From Amoebophrya sp. A120 (lineage: Eukaryota > Sar > Dinophyceae > Syndiniales > Amoebophryaceae), in NCBI GenBank assembly GCA_905178155.1, contig CAJINV010000011.1, positions 2,671,531 to 2,735,530 of the forward strand: a stretch of 64,000 bases of DNA. The letters are read 5' to 3'. Shown one piece after another: positions 1 through 11,913 of the stretch; within the stretch, counting starts at the first letter, position 1; each line of letters starts with the position of its first letter. Under the pieces are notes generated by a model. It did no database searches and was not told where the DNA came from. It worked only from the letters and a program-made list of their open reading frames with translations. Made by a program: the position numbers and the translations under genes.

Positions 1-533
1 ACTTCATCAACACGTGATGATCGACGTCATTTTTATGCAACTACAAATTGTATTCCCAGAAGTACGTAGAGAAGCATTTTAGATGGCCTGCTTGGTTTCC
101 CGGAGGAAGAGAGCGGCAGCAGTGTGGAAAATGAAGCCCGCGACGAGAGAGACGCCCAAATTTCTGGCGATCAAGTCGAAACGCAAATGACCAGCAAGAA
201 AAATAACGGACTCAGGGCACCTTGCTTTGGAAAATTATCGGGAACAAGCAGCGAAAAAGGACGAATATAACGGTTTTCCGCCCTGGAAGTATTCTTGAAC
301 GGGGGCAAAGTAAAAATAGTGAAACTACTCATCGTTGCCGTAATCATGGGTGACACCGAAAAACTTTCATGAAGATTTTTCCCATGAACAATGCCAAGGC
401 TCCCATGTGACTGCGTTTTTCCATAGCCGGGAGACCCGATCATCTGCACGCTGTCGTGGTGGTGATCTCGCATGAAGTTACCCACACTACTGGTTCAACG
501 GCGCAGCTGGTCTCTGGTCCGCGGCATACAGAA
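1..533. other. No gene recognised at window start
   Basis: This stretch lies downstream of the carrier gene. A 104-codon open frame on the minus strand (171-485) has no recognisable motif and no coding-like bias, so I do not call it. The stretch may be 3' flanking sequence or part of a gene that continues outside the window. Confidence 0.4.
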
Positions 534-674
534 TCAAACAGCAGCCGAACGCTCAACGGAATCTATTTCTTCCCCCTCGTCGTCCTCGGCCTCGAAAGTA
601 CGAAGGAAGAAAATCGCTTCGCGGGCACCGTCGGTGTTGACCGCACCGTTTGGCATTGGCATCACCACTCGTCC
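534..674 (-). other. 46-codon in-frame extension after the carrier stop codon
   Basis: Directly after the TAG that ends the carrier frame, the same frame stays open for 46 codons and ends at TGA. Its translation is acidic and looks coding (it contains FLRTFEAEDDEGEE). It could be a readthrough tail, an alternative C-terminal exon, or chance. Nothing in the sequence decides between these. Confidence 0.3.
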
Positions 675-2780
675 CTACGGCCACGGGTAATCCAACACGG
701 TCTGGTACACAAAAAGCGAAATACCCGCGCCCGGTACACACCGCGCCAGCCGTGGCACAAAGCCGCGGTAGAGCGCGAACACCCCTTCTCGCCGGAGGAT
801 GTGAAACATGACACCAAGTGCTGACGGGCTCCACTGATTCCTCCTCAATGTTGATGTTCTTGCGCCGGTTTTTGCTTGAGCTGCACTTAATATGTCGCCT
901 CCAACTACAGAGGTTGCGCTCAGCGGTAGACTGCTTTTTGGGACTGCAATTGCTGGCGCAGAAGATGTAGTTCCCATTGTCCTCGGACAAACGACGTTTG
1001 TCTCCACGGAATTCCCCACCGACGCTTGTATTCTGGTTTTCACCAAATCAAACGGGGCACTGAAGATCGCACCGACAACACCGGCGAAGCACCCACTCAG
1101 GAAATGCACGGGCAGAATGTTGCAGCTTGAGGCGCACCAGTTGTGACTGTTCAGTTTTGTTGTGGAGAACGATAAAGACGCTCCCGCAGATGAAAAATCC
1201 TCGCCTGATGAAGTACAATTCCTACTTGTTGCGCCGCCGGACGACAACAGCGGGGGTTGCAGAAAACACCGTTGAAACATGGAGTCCGGGTCGCTCAGTT
1301 GGTCTTTCGCCCAACTCACACTGCTGAAAAACACCCCGTTAAAGAGAAACCCCCGTTGCATCGTGCAGCTCATCCCCCGAATAAGGGCGACCGGGCCCTC
1401 TTTGCGGTAGACCTGCGCCATCGCGTCGAGCAGGCCGCGGTTGTACTCGTGGCGGTATTCTGGGAGCTGCATCCGCACCTTAATCAGCTCGGAGGTCACC
1501 ACGATCGGCGCCTCACTGGCACCAGTCAAAGCGCCCGCGGCAAAAGCCGCTTGGTAGCGATCGGACCGGGGGGGTGGAGGGGTTATTCTCATGTTTCTGG
1601 TAGCGATGCTCATCTTCCGTGTGGCGCCGACAGAAGAAGTTGAAGGTGATGCGCAGCCTGCGAAATTCGCTATCCCTGCTTCTTTACTGCTGCTTATTCT
1701 TTGTAAAAACTTCGCTTCCAAGTGCCCTTGCACCATGAATTTCCAGCCGCGTTTTGGAACTTCCGTGAGGAGTGGGAACGACAGGCCGCGGTAAATGCTC
1801 AGCTTCTCTTGGCGCAAACTCGTCGCGAGCAGGCGCAGAAAGCTGGAAGCTCTGGGTGGGGGGAGGTCGCTTGCCGCTGATGTAGTTGCACCTCCGAAGG
1901 AATGAAATGAGTACCGTGACAAGTTGCTCCCACTACCGTTCCTTCCTTCCCACACAGCCTGGTATGCTCCCCCAGGTGCCAAACGCTGCGACGAGGACGA
2001 TGATGACGATGAAGAACTTGACGTGGTAGAGTATCCAGTTGACAGCAACAGAGCATGCGGTTCGCAGGAACCAGCTGGCGCGGCCACCGCGGGACAAAAG
2101 CACGGGTGCTTATTCGTGTGATGAATGGTTCCCGAGAATCCGACGGGGCCTCTAGGGTGCCGGAACGTGGTGATACTGGAGCTTGCTTGTATGTTGGGTA
2201 CTGTGGTCCTGCTTCTGCTCGTCGTCGTCTGCAACGCAGGCTGAGACAGCCGATGAGCATCCGCGGGGACACTTGTTCTAAGCGTTACGCCCTCTCCTGT
2301 TCCGTGGTGCGACAAATTAGTCCCCCGTGAAGATGGATACGACCCTCCTATTCCAGTGCGCGTCGAGCAGGCCGCTGCGCCACCAGTTTGCACCGGCCGC
2401 GAAGATGAGGAAGAACTGGAACTAGAAGTAGACGCTGTTGACGGCCCGGCACCAATCAAGCGCGGCAACAGCTGCAGCTGCCACGGCTTGCCGTAGTGGA
2501 TTTTTGCGGGAGCGGGCGGAGAAAGAGTCATTGAAGTCGCTCGACTGGCGTAGCAAGTTGAAGTTCCCGGTTCGTACTGCATCCTGGTTTTGATCACATC
2601 AATCGGGTAAAGGAGCACCATATCCACCAGACCAGCAGTGCTGCCCGCAACCATTCGCCGGGTCGCCGTTGGCTGCGGTGGTCCTTGCGAGTCTTTTGGT
2701 GTCGGAGCTGAGTAAGTGCAGGAACTCGTCCCAGCGTCTTTAATACTTGCGTCTTTCTTCATGTTTGAACGAAGTGGCAT
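675..2780 (-). CDS. Mitochondrial carrier (SLC25) family protein, 2-oxodicarboxylate carrier-like
   Basis: A single exon of 701 codons starting at an ATG. Three carrier repeats are visible. The first has the signature PIDVIKTRMQ near residues 59-68. The second has SELIKVRMQ, preceded by PLLTEVPKRGWKF, which resembles the LAETPKRAVKF segment of 2-oxodicarboxylate carriers (SLC25A21, yeast Odc1/2). The third has APFDLVKTRIQ and ends in a typical last helix (FALYRGFVPRLARCVPGAG). Family members are usually about 300 residues. The extra length comes from Ser/Thr/Ala-rich insertions in the loops, mainly after the first repeat (about residues 90-330, including poly-Ser runs), and after the fifth helix. 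The expected location is the mitochondrial inner membrane, exchanging small carboxylates; the substrate is inferred from motif resemblance only. Confidence 0.9.
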   Translation of the reverse strand: MPLRSNMKKDASIKDAGTSSCTYSAPTPKDSQGPPQPTATRRMVAGSTAGLVDMVLLYPIDVIKTRMQYEPGTSTCYASRATSMTLSPPAPAKIHYGKPWQLQLLPRLIGAGPSTASTSSSSSSSSSRPVQTGGAAACSTRTGIGGSYPSSRGTNLSHHGTGEGVTLRTSVPADAHRLSQPALQTTTSRSRTTVPNIQASSSITTFRHPRGPVGFSGTIHHTNKHPCFCPAVAAPAGSCEPHALLLSTGYSTTSSSSSSSSSSSQRLAPGGAYQAVWEGRNGSGSNLSRYSFHSFGGATTSAASDLPPPRASSFLRLLATSLRQEKLSIYRGLSFPLLTEVPKRGWKFMVQGHLEAKFLQRISSSKEAGIANFAGCASPSTSSVGATRKMSIATRNMRITPPPPRSDRYQAAFAAGALTGASEAPIVVTSELIKVRMQLPEYRHEYNRGLLDAMAQVYRKEGPVALIRGMSCTMQRGFLFNGVFFSSVSWAKDQLSDPDSMFQRCFLQPPLLSSGGATSRNCTSSGEDFSSAGASLSFSTTKLNSHNWCASSCNILPVHFLSGCFAGVVGAIFSAPFDLVKTRIQASVGNSVETNVVCPRTMGTTSSAPAIAVPKSSLPLSATSVVGGDILSAAQAKTGARTSTLRRNQWSPSALGVMFHILRREGVFALYRGFVPRLARCVPGAGISLFVYQTVLDYPWP

Positions 2781-3481
2781 TACGTGGGATATTCTTCAGT
2801 TGGTAGCCGCAAGAAAAAAAAAACGGTGGTGGCGTACTACGCGTCCACGATCTTCAAAAAGCTTCTTTCTCGGGGTGGCTGAAGTGCAGAAAGCCGGTGG
2901 ACACATGGTTCGCTGCATCTTCTGGTGAACCCGCGGAAACACGACTTGCAGCTTTACATTGTACTAGTGGAAGCAAGAGGGCAAAAAACTCTTTCCTTGT
3001 TGATGTTGCTGATAAGGATATAAGAAGAGTGAACAATCTATCTCGTTTCGTCTCACACTTCTCAAGGTCAAGACTGATGAAAATTATGTCCGATCTAACT
3101 GCATACGTACACTACTAGCGCTTTCTGGTGGTAGAGAAAGCCATCGGAGACGGCACCTAGAACAATTCTCGGAAGCAACACAAGAGCAAAAACGCGGCGA
3201 AGTAGATGTGCTCAAAGGTATAATCCGCTATCACAGCACGACGAGGTGGAACACTTTGATTTTAATATTAAGTGTGTGCGTACTACGCAAGCTCTTTGCC
3301 AAGTCGGCGACGCTGAAAAGGACAATGCTGAAATAATACTTTGCCATGTTGATGCGCACAGATGGAGTAAGTACCATTCAACGATGTGTCAAAAAGCCAA
3401 AATCGGAGGGTGATCGGTCCATTGAGGGAGGTGGAGCACCAGGCACCAGTACCAGAGAAAGCACTCTATAGCCATTTCTTC
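2781..3481. other. Intergenic, no gene seen
   Basis: About 0.7 kb between the carrier start and the stop of the next gene. Only short unsupported frames occur on either strand, and I see no repeat or RNA gene. Confidence 0.5.
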
Positions 3482-4543
3482 TCAGAATTGCGGCGACCGG
3501 AACTCGATTTCCAGCTCGTGCGCGTCTTTTAGTTCCAGATGGTGAAAGGAACACGCGTCCCCTATCCGTTCCTTCAGTTCCTCGATGATTTGCATCTGCA
3601 GGTCCGCGTAGCGTCGGTGCGTAAGTTCGATGAACGTGTATTTTTTCAGGACGTCTTTGGCGTCGAGGTCGAACTCTTTTTCCAAAAACCCGCGGCCAAA
3701 ATCTCGCCCGAACGTTTGCCATATCTCTGGCGCCCAGTGCAGCTTGATTTTCAGCGCGCATCGCATGTGGATCTGAGGTATGATGTTGGAAGCACGTAGG
3801 TGGGCTATCTCGAGCAACATCAAACCTTGGTGCACAAAAAAACGCTTGTTGCAGCAGAAGAAATCTATCGTTACCTCGATATCCTTCCCATCTACCGTCT
3901 TGTAGGTGCGTATAAAGCGCTTCAGAACAGGACTTAGCCGCATGGACACGTAACTGTCGCGGAGGGGGTTTGTTATCAGCAGCATCCCGCCATCAAAAAC
4001 GTGGGGCTGGGCCTGATAAAAAATTTTGTTTGTTCATCTTGATCCATCTATAATGTTCTAGTTCAGTTCGAAAAATCAAACACCGGCGGGACCAAGTTCA
4101 CGAGCAGATAGAGAAACTATAATTGGAAGGATTGTATGTACAAGTACCTTCCCGTCATTGATGAGGAGTCCGACACAGCCTGGCGATATTCTCCTGACAG
4201 AGAACCAGCAGGCCGCGGCCACACTGACCGTGGAAGCGAACATGAGAAAGTTGACGCGGTTTCGTTTTATCGCGTAGATTATGCATTGCAAAAGTATCGC
4301 ACTCGTAGTAATCGCATTTATGCATTATTTCCTTCTCAAGCTAAATCCGCATTAGAAATTCCATTTCTCATGCTGAGGAAATTTGTAATGCAGTTTATAC
4401 TAGTTCAGTTCTAGTACGATGTTCTTTTTGCATTACATATAGATGGGGCGTTGGAAGGTCCGGGCGAGCAGGTACCTGCTGATCTTCGTACCGAGGACAA
4501 GTTTCTGTCCTCGGGAAAGCGTGGCGGGAACCGGGGCTGACAT
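3482..4543 (-). CDS. SPFH/prohibitin-like membrane protein (tentative)
   Basis: A three-exon model of 253 residues: 4543-4440, 4274-4148 and 4012-3482. The first junction is the introner at 4280-4439 (joins RPIY to AIKRN); the second is a conventional GT-AG intron at 4013-4147. The exon lengths total 762 bases. The N-terminus is followed by one hydrophobic segment (NFLMFASTVSVAAACWF). The rest has an SPFH-like pattern: FDGGMLLITNPLRDSYVSM, then TYKTVDGKDIEVTIDFF, then a C-terminal stretch of the type DVLKKYTFIELTHRRYADLQ. This layout (one N-terminal anchor, then a band-7 fold) fits the prohibitin/stomatin superfamily, but similarity is distant. The start is the first ATG in the exon (MSAPVPATL). 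It could instead be a lineage-specific membrane protein. Confidence 0.6.
4280..4439. mobile_element. Introner element, family A, copy 1
   Basis: A 160-bp element starting TATGCATTGCAAAAGTATCG and ending in the inverted form GCATTACATA. It is flanked by TAGAT at 4275-4279 and 4440-4444. Deleting the element and one TAGAT joins the exons of the SPFH-like gene in frame. No register within the duplication gives a GT donor. Confidence 0.85.
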
Positions 4544-5335
4544 CGTGATCGCGCCGGAGGGTAGAAAGAAAACCAGAACGAGAACTCGTACTCGCTGTGA
4601 TGGTATAGTTTTCCCGAAAGTACGTAAACTACGGAGGTCTGAATCCCATCTGCGTGTTCAGCAAGTCGTCTGGTAGAAAAGCACAGCAGCCGTAAAAAAG
4701 TTTACCGCACCCGCCAGACCGCTTCCATCGTTTTTGAGTACACGATCATCTACATCTGCGTAGCAGACGCGTTGCAACGATCATCTGCGTACAGAGCAAC
4801 TCTTGTGCATTATCCAGCGTTGTGGATCATCTGCGATACGTAAAGCGGACCGATGTAAGAACCGAATCTTTTTAACAAACATGCTGCGGTCCTCTTCCTC
4901 TTTTCCGCATCCGCACCACAAACACGCACCTTGCCCAAGAACCATCAAACCCAACAATTGTCGAGCGGTGGTAGCGACCAGTAGCACCAGCGAGCGACTT
5001 TTGTTTCCCGTTTTTTTTCCGTCCTGCGTTCAGCGTGTAAACAAAATTAGTCGCGTTGGTTGGCGTCGGCAATAAAATCGAAGTATTCAGAAATTGGATG
5101 GCTTCAGCTCAAACTGCTCATTCGATGGCTGCACGAGGGACAGCTCATGTTGAATTCATTGCATCGGATGTTGTGTTGAGTAGAATCATGTAAACAATAA
5201 AGCGCAAAATATAACTTACATAAATCAGCTTCTTCGAAGGTTTTTCTTTAGTGTAAGAAGTAGAAGGGTTTCAATGTGCATCAAATTCAAAGTTCATTTC
5301 TTCCTTTGGTCTCATCCTGTTGCACCCACGTAGTT
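4544..5335. other. Intergenic, no gene seen
   Basis: About 0.8 kb with a few short overlapping frames on both strands, none with recognisable motifs. A short motif related to GATCATCTGCGTA recurs near 4745-4790. Nothing else was seen. Confidence 0.5.
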
Positions 5336-8300
5336 TCATCCCGCAGATGAATTCGTGAAAATCGGAAACCCCTCGACCGTGCTCGCCGCGATAGTGTCGA
5401 TGTGCGGTAGATTCCGTGGCTCGCAGGCTTCCCGGCGCAACCGTTTCGCTTCGTCAGCGGCCAAATCTCGGTCGAACCGCAGCCAATCTAGCGCCTCTTG
5501 CTGTCGGTTCAGTACCCGCTCCTGCTGCCGCATGCGCTTCAGGAGGACTGGATTGCTGACCAGGCCGGTGGAACACAACAGCGCGACTTCGTACTCCTGG
5601 ATCGCGAGGAATATTTTCCGCCTTAAGCGTTCTTCCGTTCGCTCGATCCGGCGTCCGTCTTCGACAAGTTCCTGGATGCGGAAATCCAAGCCGGCCTTCA
5701 ACACCGGCAGGAGTTCCTCAAACTCGTCATTTTCGTAGTACAGGGGTTTAACGGTTCCCTGCTTGTTCCTCACCCTTTGTTGCGCCGAGGCGAGCAAGTA
5801 GGAAAATCGTTCCTGGTCCTGGAGGAGCAGTTGTTGACACGCGCTGATTTCCTGCAGCTGCAAGTCGTACAGGGCCGCGAGCTCCTTCGCCTCCGCTTCG
5901 AACACCTTGCTGCGCTCCATCGGACCTAGTTCCTCCAACTCGCGGACGAATTGCTCTGTTTTTAGAAGCGTTTGATAATTGATGTTCTTGTTCTTCATCA
6001 TGACTGTAATCATGTTCATGGAAGTAGCGTCGTAATAATCAAAAGAACAGACAAAAGAAGAAACTGACAAGCAGTCTCGCAATGAACGATATTACCTGCT
6101 TTGATGATATTCTTGGTCGTCAGCCCGTCGCGCAAGATCTTTCCATCTTGTAATTTTACCCAGACGTGCCTTGCGTCCTCGAGCGTCTTTATCCGTGCGA
6201 TTCTATGCTCTAACCCGTCAATATCCTTCAGCTTGACCTTCTCGCCCTCGAGAAATTTCGCCTTGGGATCGCGAATTTTGTCCAAGTGTTGGTCGGGGAC
6301 CCGCCAGACCATCGCGTTGTTTTGCTCCCGCAGAGCGGCTGTGAGGGATTCGGGTGGTAGGGTTACAAAGAAAACCCCCGGCTCCCGCGGGTCTTCGCGC
6401 ATAACGCGAACTTTCTTGCTTTCCAGGGCAGGTTCTGTCGCTTCGTAGCCGATCACGCGAGCGAAACTGCCGGCGTTGAGGAGGGAATTGACCAGGTTGG
6501 TTGTGAGGCAGTGGACCTGAGGAGAGAAGAAAGCAAAACAAGAATGGTTCTTTGACGTTGACTTGAGAAGCAAGGCTTCGAGTGAAGAGCCAAGAAGTAA
6601 TTTCACTTCTAAAGAGCGACTGAGGAAACCCAAGCACATCCAAACTCCTATACTATTAGTAGAGATACATCTTTTAAGCATTTGAAGTAAACTAAAACAA
6701 AAAACTAAATGGTAAATACTACATCGTTAGTAGCAAATATTAAATTTTCTCGTTTTCCTTGCACTTGATTTTCTGCCTGTGGAATGGAACTTAGCGTGCT
6801 ACGCAAAAAACAATGAAGAGGAAGGAAGGAGGCAAAGACAATTAGATATCAAATTTCGAAATCATATCAAATTTCGAAATCATACTATCATTTTCAACAG
6901 TACCTCCTGCACAGCCGGTTCCTCCAGATCCGACGACGGGTCGTAGCGTTCGATTTGGTTCAGGTGTATCACCTTGATCGCCGTGACCAGGTCCCGCGTC
7001 ACTTGCACCTGGAAATACGCGCCTGGGTAACCCGCCAAGACCACGCCCCGCAGAAAATCGTCGTTCGCGGGTGGTCTCCTTTGCTTCTTCCCCGGGGAAG
7101 AAGCCTGCTCCTTTCCGGTCATATTTTTGGTTCCAGAAGAGACCCAGACCGTCGAGCCTACCCGCGGGTAGTACTTCAAATCGCCCGGGAAGCACTTGAA
7201 GGATTTCCCGAATTGCCGCGGCTGCTTGTTTTTCGACTCCGTTCCCTCGATCTGATCTACGCGCGTCGCACCAGCGCCGAACGCGAGCTGCGATTCGCTT
7301 ATTGCGCCTGCGGGGTCAACATCTTCTCCTTCCTCGTCCATCAAGTCCTGTGCGTCGACTTCGATGCAGGTAAGAATATCTCTCCCCGCTTCGTCGACTT
7401 CCTGTTCCAACACCTGCACCACTCTGGTCGGTCCGGCCTGGCTCGTGCTTGCGCCACCGTTGACGAAGTCGAAGGTCGTTATTCCAGTGTTGTCCCCCGA
7501 AGCAAGATTCGCCATGTGCGCAAAGTCCCCAACATCGATCCACTTACTGAGCAAAATCGGGAACGCCTCGACGACGACATCGTCCTCCTCCGCTGTGACG
7601 GCCGCTAGCCTCACCCGCCACGGCTGGTACGGTCCGTGTCCGACACTCTCAACGCGCCCGATCTTCCCACTGTGCGTGAACAAAACGTCCGCTTGGGAAG
7701 TTTCCAGCATGTTCAGCTCCTCGCGACAGCGGGCAGTTAGCAGCCGATACGCGTTGAGCCGGACCAAAGAACCGGTGGCGCCGACGTGCTTGTGCTTGTC
7801 ATCTTGGGGTAGGAGTTCAACTGTGCAGGGTTGCTCGTTCATTTTGATCCCGACAAGTGTGACGTTGCAGCCGTTGAGATCCGCTGGATCGGGGTCAAGC
7901 CGCTGGACTTGGACCATGTCGTTCGGGAGAAAACCATCTGAAATTTCAGATTCGAACAAGAACGTCGTGAGTTTTTATTCTTTTTCAAATCGGAGTAGTT
8001 CCGGTACTTTGCATCAACAACGACAACTACTACAAACATCGTGGGACAACTACCTACAATTAGCCTTAGCAAGATTCTTTCAGAACAAGAAAAAAACGTA
8101 TCAAGAAAAAAGAAATCTTCCAGCATACGGAAGCTCCCCTCGACCAGCAACTCGTTCTTGTCCAACTTGAACCCGTCCTTCCCATCGTGCTTCATGTGAT
8201 AGTACAAATCTTCCAGTTGGTTCATTTGTCCCAACTCATCCTCCCGGATGGCCCGGGGTTTCTGCCGTTTCGCGACGGTGGAAAGCCAGTCGAGCGGGAA

Positions 8301-11300
8301 GCGGTGATTCGACGCTTTCTTCTCGACCAGGTTCTTGACCAGCACCCTGACGGACTCCCGCTCCGTTAGCTTCTCTTCTTCGTCCGGGTAAAACGTCGCG
8401 AGAAGATTCATCAGGTCCCCCCGGCCGGGGAGCGTCTTCACCCGGACCGGAGACACCGGCCCTGGCGTGATCGGCGGGGGTCGATTGGATCCGGGGGACG
8501 GAGGTTGGCCTTGCAGAAACGCGGCCGCGAGGGAAGCATCCATCAGTGGAGCAGCAGGAGAGAAAGCTTGCTGCGGTTGTTCGCCGAATGCGGGCATCGT
8601 GGCGCCCATCCGCGACGCCATCGCTGGTGACATCGAAGCGCCGTAGGCACCAGGCGCCATGGACGCGGCCATTCCGCCACCCATCGGCGCCATGGACGCC
8701 ATTCCCATCGGCCCCATAGTCCCCATATTCATCGCTCCTGGCGCCGTCGATGCCATTCCTGCTCCGGCCCCCGCCATTGACGCAGCAGCTGCCATCGATT
8801 GCATCCCCGCACCAACAGCGGGTTGCTCCGTCCGCTCGATGCCCCAGGCGGAGGGCAATTTTCGCCAAACTACGAACTCCTGCTGCCTCGCGATCGGCGA
8901 AAAGCCGCCCGTTCGGCGGAAGAAGAAGTGCACGCCGGAGTTCCCGCTGTAGGCCGCGTACTTTTCCAGCCGCTCGGGGTGTTTCACGATGCTGTCCGAC
9001 CCGGCGACCAGCACCTGATCGCCCTTCTGCAGCCCCATTCGGTGGCCCCAGGAGCCGGGGGGCGGGTCCTTAGACAACACGTTCGTCGATCCGTCGGAGT
9101 GGAGTCCAGAACTAGTATCGCCCGTTTCCGACGGTTTGTAAAACAACTGCAGGTACTCGTGGACGTACTTCGCTCGGTAGAAGATGAAGGAGCAGGGTTT
9201 ATCAAATGTAAAAGTGTCTGGGTCTGGAAGAATGCAAGACTTGTCACGCATATTTCTCATGACCCATGACGCCTGTAATGCATGACCTAGCATCGCAGAT
9301 TTTTAGAGGGCTTCCTGATGCACCTTCCGCATGAGAAATGCCCTGTCCGTGTAGCACAAATTGTACCTCTCTTGCTGGTCATGCAATACAAATTTTTTTA
9401 GAGTCCAAAAACAGCATGACAAGCATGCATTCTTCCAGACCCAGACATTTTTACATTTGATAGGGTTCTTTTTTCTTCAATTTCCCCGCGGACGCCAGCA
9501 GCACCGCCCCCTCGATACTGGTCCCCTGCATGGTGGCGACGGACGTAACCCTGGTTCCCGCAAGCAAAACGATCTGGTCGCCGACAACAATGCCCGCTTT
9601 CGTCGCTCTGGAAGGGGTCTCGCCGTCGGCAGCTTTGGGGATGACGGTTTTCACCACCACTTTTGGGAACGCGGACCAGTCCAGGATGAGCCCGAACAGC
9701 TGCTCAAACTTCTCCCTCGATCGTTTCTCCGACTTCATGATCTCGTTGTCCAAGCTGCTCTGAATCCAGCCTATGAAACCGTACTCCCGCAGATTCTTCG
9801 TCGACACCGTTTCCGCAAAGGTCGCGTACATGTAGGGCGCGTTTGGATCTGAAGGGGTAGCAGCTGCTGCGATAGATCCTGAAGCTGCGGAACCTGCTGC
9901 AACTGATCCTAGAGCAGCGCTGGCCAACATTGCGGGCGACTTCGAGGAATCTTGTGCAGGCGCAGCAGCCATGGACTTTGTCGCGGCCGGCGCCGCACCC
10001 CCGGCGTTCGCCGGGTGCGTCGTCGCTTTTCCCTGTATCCCCCATGCGGACGGGAGTTTGCGCTGCAGGTTGGGTTCGTGAGTGCCGTTTGCCTTATGAA
10101 ATCCACCGGATCTGCGCAAGAAAAAATCGACGGACTTCTCCCCATTTGCGTAATTTGCCAGCCGCTCCGGATGTCTCACAATGGAATCCGACCCGGCGAC
10201 CAGAATCTGGTCGCCGATTTCCAACCCGACCAGAGCCGCCCACGTACCCGGGTCCGGCGAAGCAGAGACCGTGTTCTTCTCCCTATCGGATTTGATCCCG
10301 ACGCCCATACTGCCGTGCGTGCTTTTCGAAAACCGCAACTGGATGTATTCCCCAACATACTTCTTCCGGTAGAAAATGAAGCTGCACTGCTCCCCCTTCT
10401 TAATCTTCGACGCAGAGAGTTCCAGCACCGCTCCCTCCGCGCTCGACGCTTTCACTTGCGCGACGTTCGTCACCCTGCCCCCGGCCGCGATTACCAGCTG
10501 GTCCCCCTCCACGATTCCGGATTTCGCCGCCCGGCTCGGCGTCTCGCCGTCGGCGGCCTTGGGGTGCACCTGCGTGACAAAAACCTTCGGAAATTGCGAC
10601 CAGTCGAAGGTGAGCCCAAACAGCTTCTCCAGTTTCTCCTTGCTGCGTCTTTCCGATTTCATGATACCTTCGTCCAACGCGGAACTCTGGATCCACCCGA
10701 TGAAACCGTATTCGCGCAGCGATTTTGTACTCACCGTCTCGGCGAAAGTTCCGTACATGAACGGCAGTGCCTCCGCGCTCGAGGGCGGCGGAGAGGTGGA
10801 GCCGCCCCCAGCGGTCGATCTGTTCGCGCCAGCTCCTGGGCTGGCTGCGCTGGCAGCTGCACTGCCAAGAACGGCGGATGCAGCAGTCGTGCTGGCCATT
10901 GCAACGCCCCAGGCGGACGGCAGTTTCCGACCCAGGTCCGGCTGGTGGCTGGTCGTTGCCGAGTCAAAGCCGCCCGAGCGGCGGATGAAGAAGTCGCAGG
11001 AACTGTTCCCACTACAATACCCCGCGAGCCTCTCCGGGTGCCGGACAATGCTGTCGTTCCCCGCGATCAAGACCATGTCCCCAGCTTTCAGGCCCACTTT
11101 CGCCGCCCACGAACCCGGCGGTGGATCGGCCGACAGAGCGTTTTTCTCCCCGTCCGACTCGATCCCGACCGGCAGACCGGAGGAGCCGGAGTAGTGTAAT
11201 TGGACGTATTCCCCCACGTATTTCTTTCGGTAGAAGATGAAACTGCACTTCTCCTTCTTCCCCACCTTCGCATTCGCTTGCTCCAACAGCGCGCCGTCCG

Positions 11301-11913
11301 GACTCGAGCCTTTCCACGTGGCGAGAGACGTGATTCTGCTCCCGGCCGCGATGATCAGCTGGTCCCCCTCAACGATACCCGCTTTCGCGGCGCGAGACGG
11401 TCCGGACCCGTCCGGGGTTTTCGGGTTGGTGTGAGACACCACGACTTTGGGGAACTGACTGTAGTCGAACTTCATGCCAAACAGCTGTTCGACCTTCTCC
11501 CTTGACCTGATCGAGGTCGACTGCAATATCGACTCGTCGAGAGAGGACTGGATCCAGCCGATCAACCCGAACTCCCGCAGCTTCGAGTCCGAAACCGTCT
11601 CGGCAAATTGCCCGAACAGAAACGGCTGCGGCTGCTGCTCGCTCGGCATGAAAAGAAACGGCGGCTGGTGGTCGTGTTGCTGTTCACCCTCGGTTGCATG
11701 TGGGAGAACTGACCGCGAAAGCAAATTTGCCGATGTTGCGCCGTGCACCAGCGCGCGGTCGGTTTCTGCATCGGCAGAACTTGTTCGCTCCGGCGGACGA
11801 AACGAAGACGACGAAGAACCACCAATCTGTTCCCGCGGAAAGTTGTAGCCCGCGAACAGGTCGGGGCCCCAACATTCGGGGCTGGTGCCCCCGCCGTCTG
11901 GGGGGGACGACAT
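5336..11913 (-). CDS. Large PDZ-repeat protein with coiled-coil C-terminus
   Basis: A five-exon model of 1879 residues: 11913-9463, 9194-8129, 7937-6904, 6516-6096 and 6003-5336, totalling 5640 bases. The first junction is an introner; the others are GT-AG introns. The protein carries three tandem modules of about 250 residues. Each opens with FAETVS.K.LRE(Y/F)G(F/L)IGWIQSS, followed by two PDZ-like units marked by AGIVEGDQLIIAAG and VGLKAGDMVLIAG, with CSFIFYRKKYVGEY between them, and closes with RKLPSAWG. The third module is interrupted by the introner, and joining restores KKKEPCSFIFYR. A Met/Ala/Gly-rich linker follows, then a possible EF-hand-like stretch (KHDGKDGFKLDKNEL), two possible Tudor/SH3-like strands (for example GEKVKLKDIDGLEHRI) and a terminal helical coiled coil. 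The start chosen is MSSPPDGGG; an upstream in-frame stretch looks non-coding. A scaffold role is inferred from PDZ content; no orthologue is recognised. Confidence 0.85.
6846..6881. repeat. Tandem repeat 2 x 18 bp inside an intron
   Basis: Two perfect copies of ATATCAAATTTCGAAATC in tandem, each containing a TTTCGAAA palindrome. They lie close to the 5' splice site of intron 6517-6903 of the PDZ-repeat gene. Confidence 0.85.
9200..9462. mobile_element. Introner element, family C
   Basis: A 263-bp element with near-perfect terminal inverted repeats of about 37 bp, starting TATCAAATGTAAAAGTGTCT and ending in its complement TTACATTTGATA. The target duplication is GGGTT at 9195-9199 and 9463-9467. 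It splits the third PDZ module, and removal with one duplication restores a segment that matches the homologous modules in the same protein. Confidence 0.9.

Noticed and set aside
171-485. 104-codon minus frame at the window start
   Set aside because: No motif, ordinary chance length, and no splice-supported link to the carrier gene.
10376-11194. 272-codon plus-strand frame antisense to the PDZ gene
   Set aside because: Shadow of the repeated coding sequence on the minus strand.
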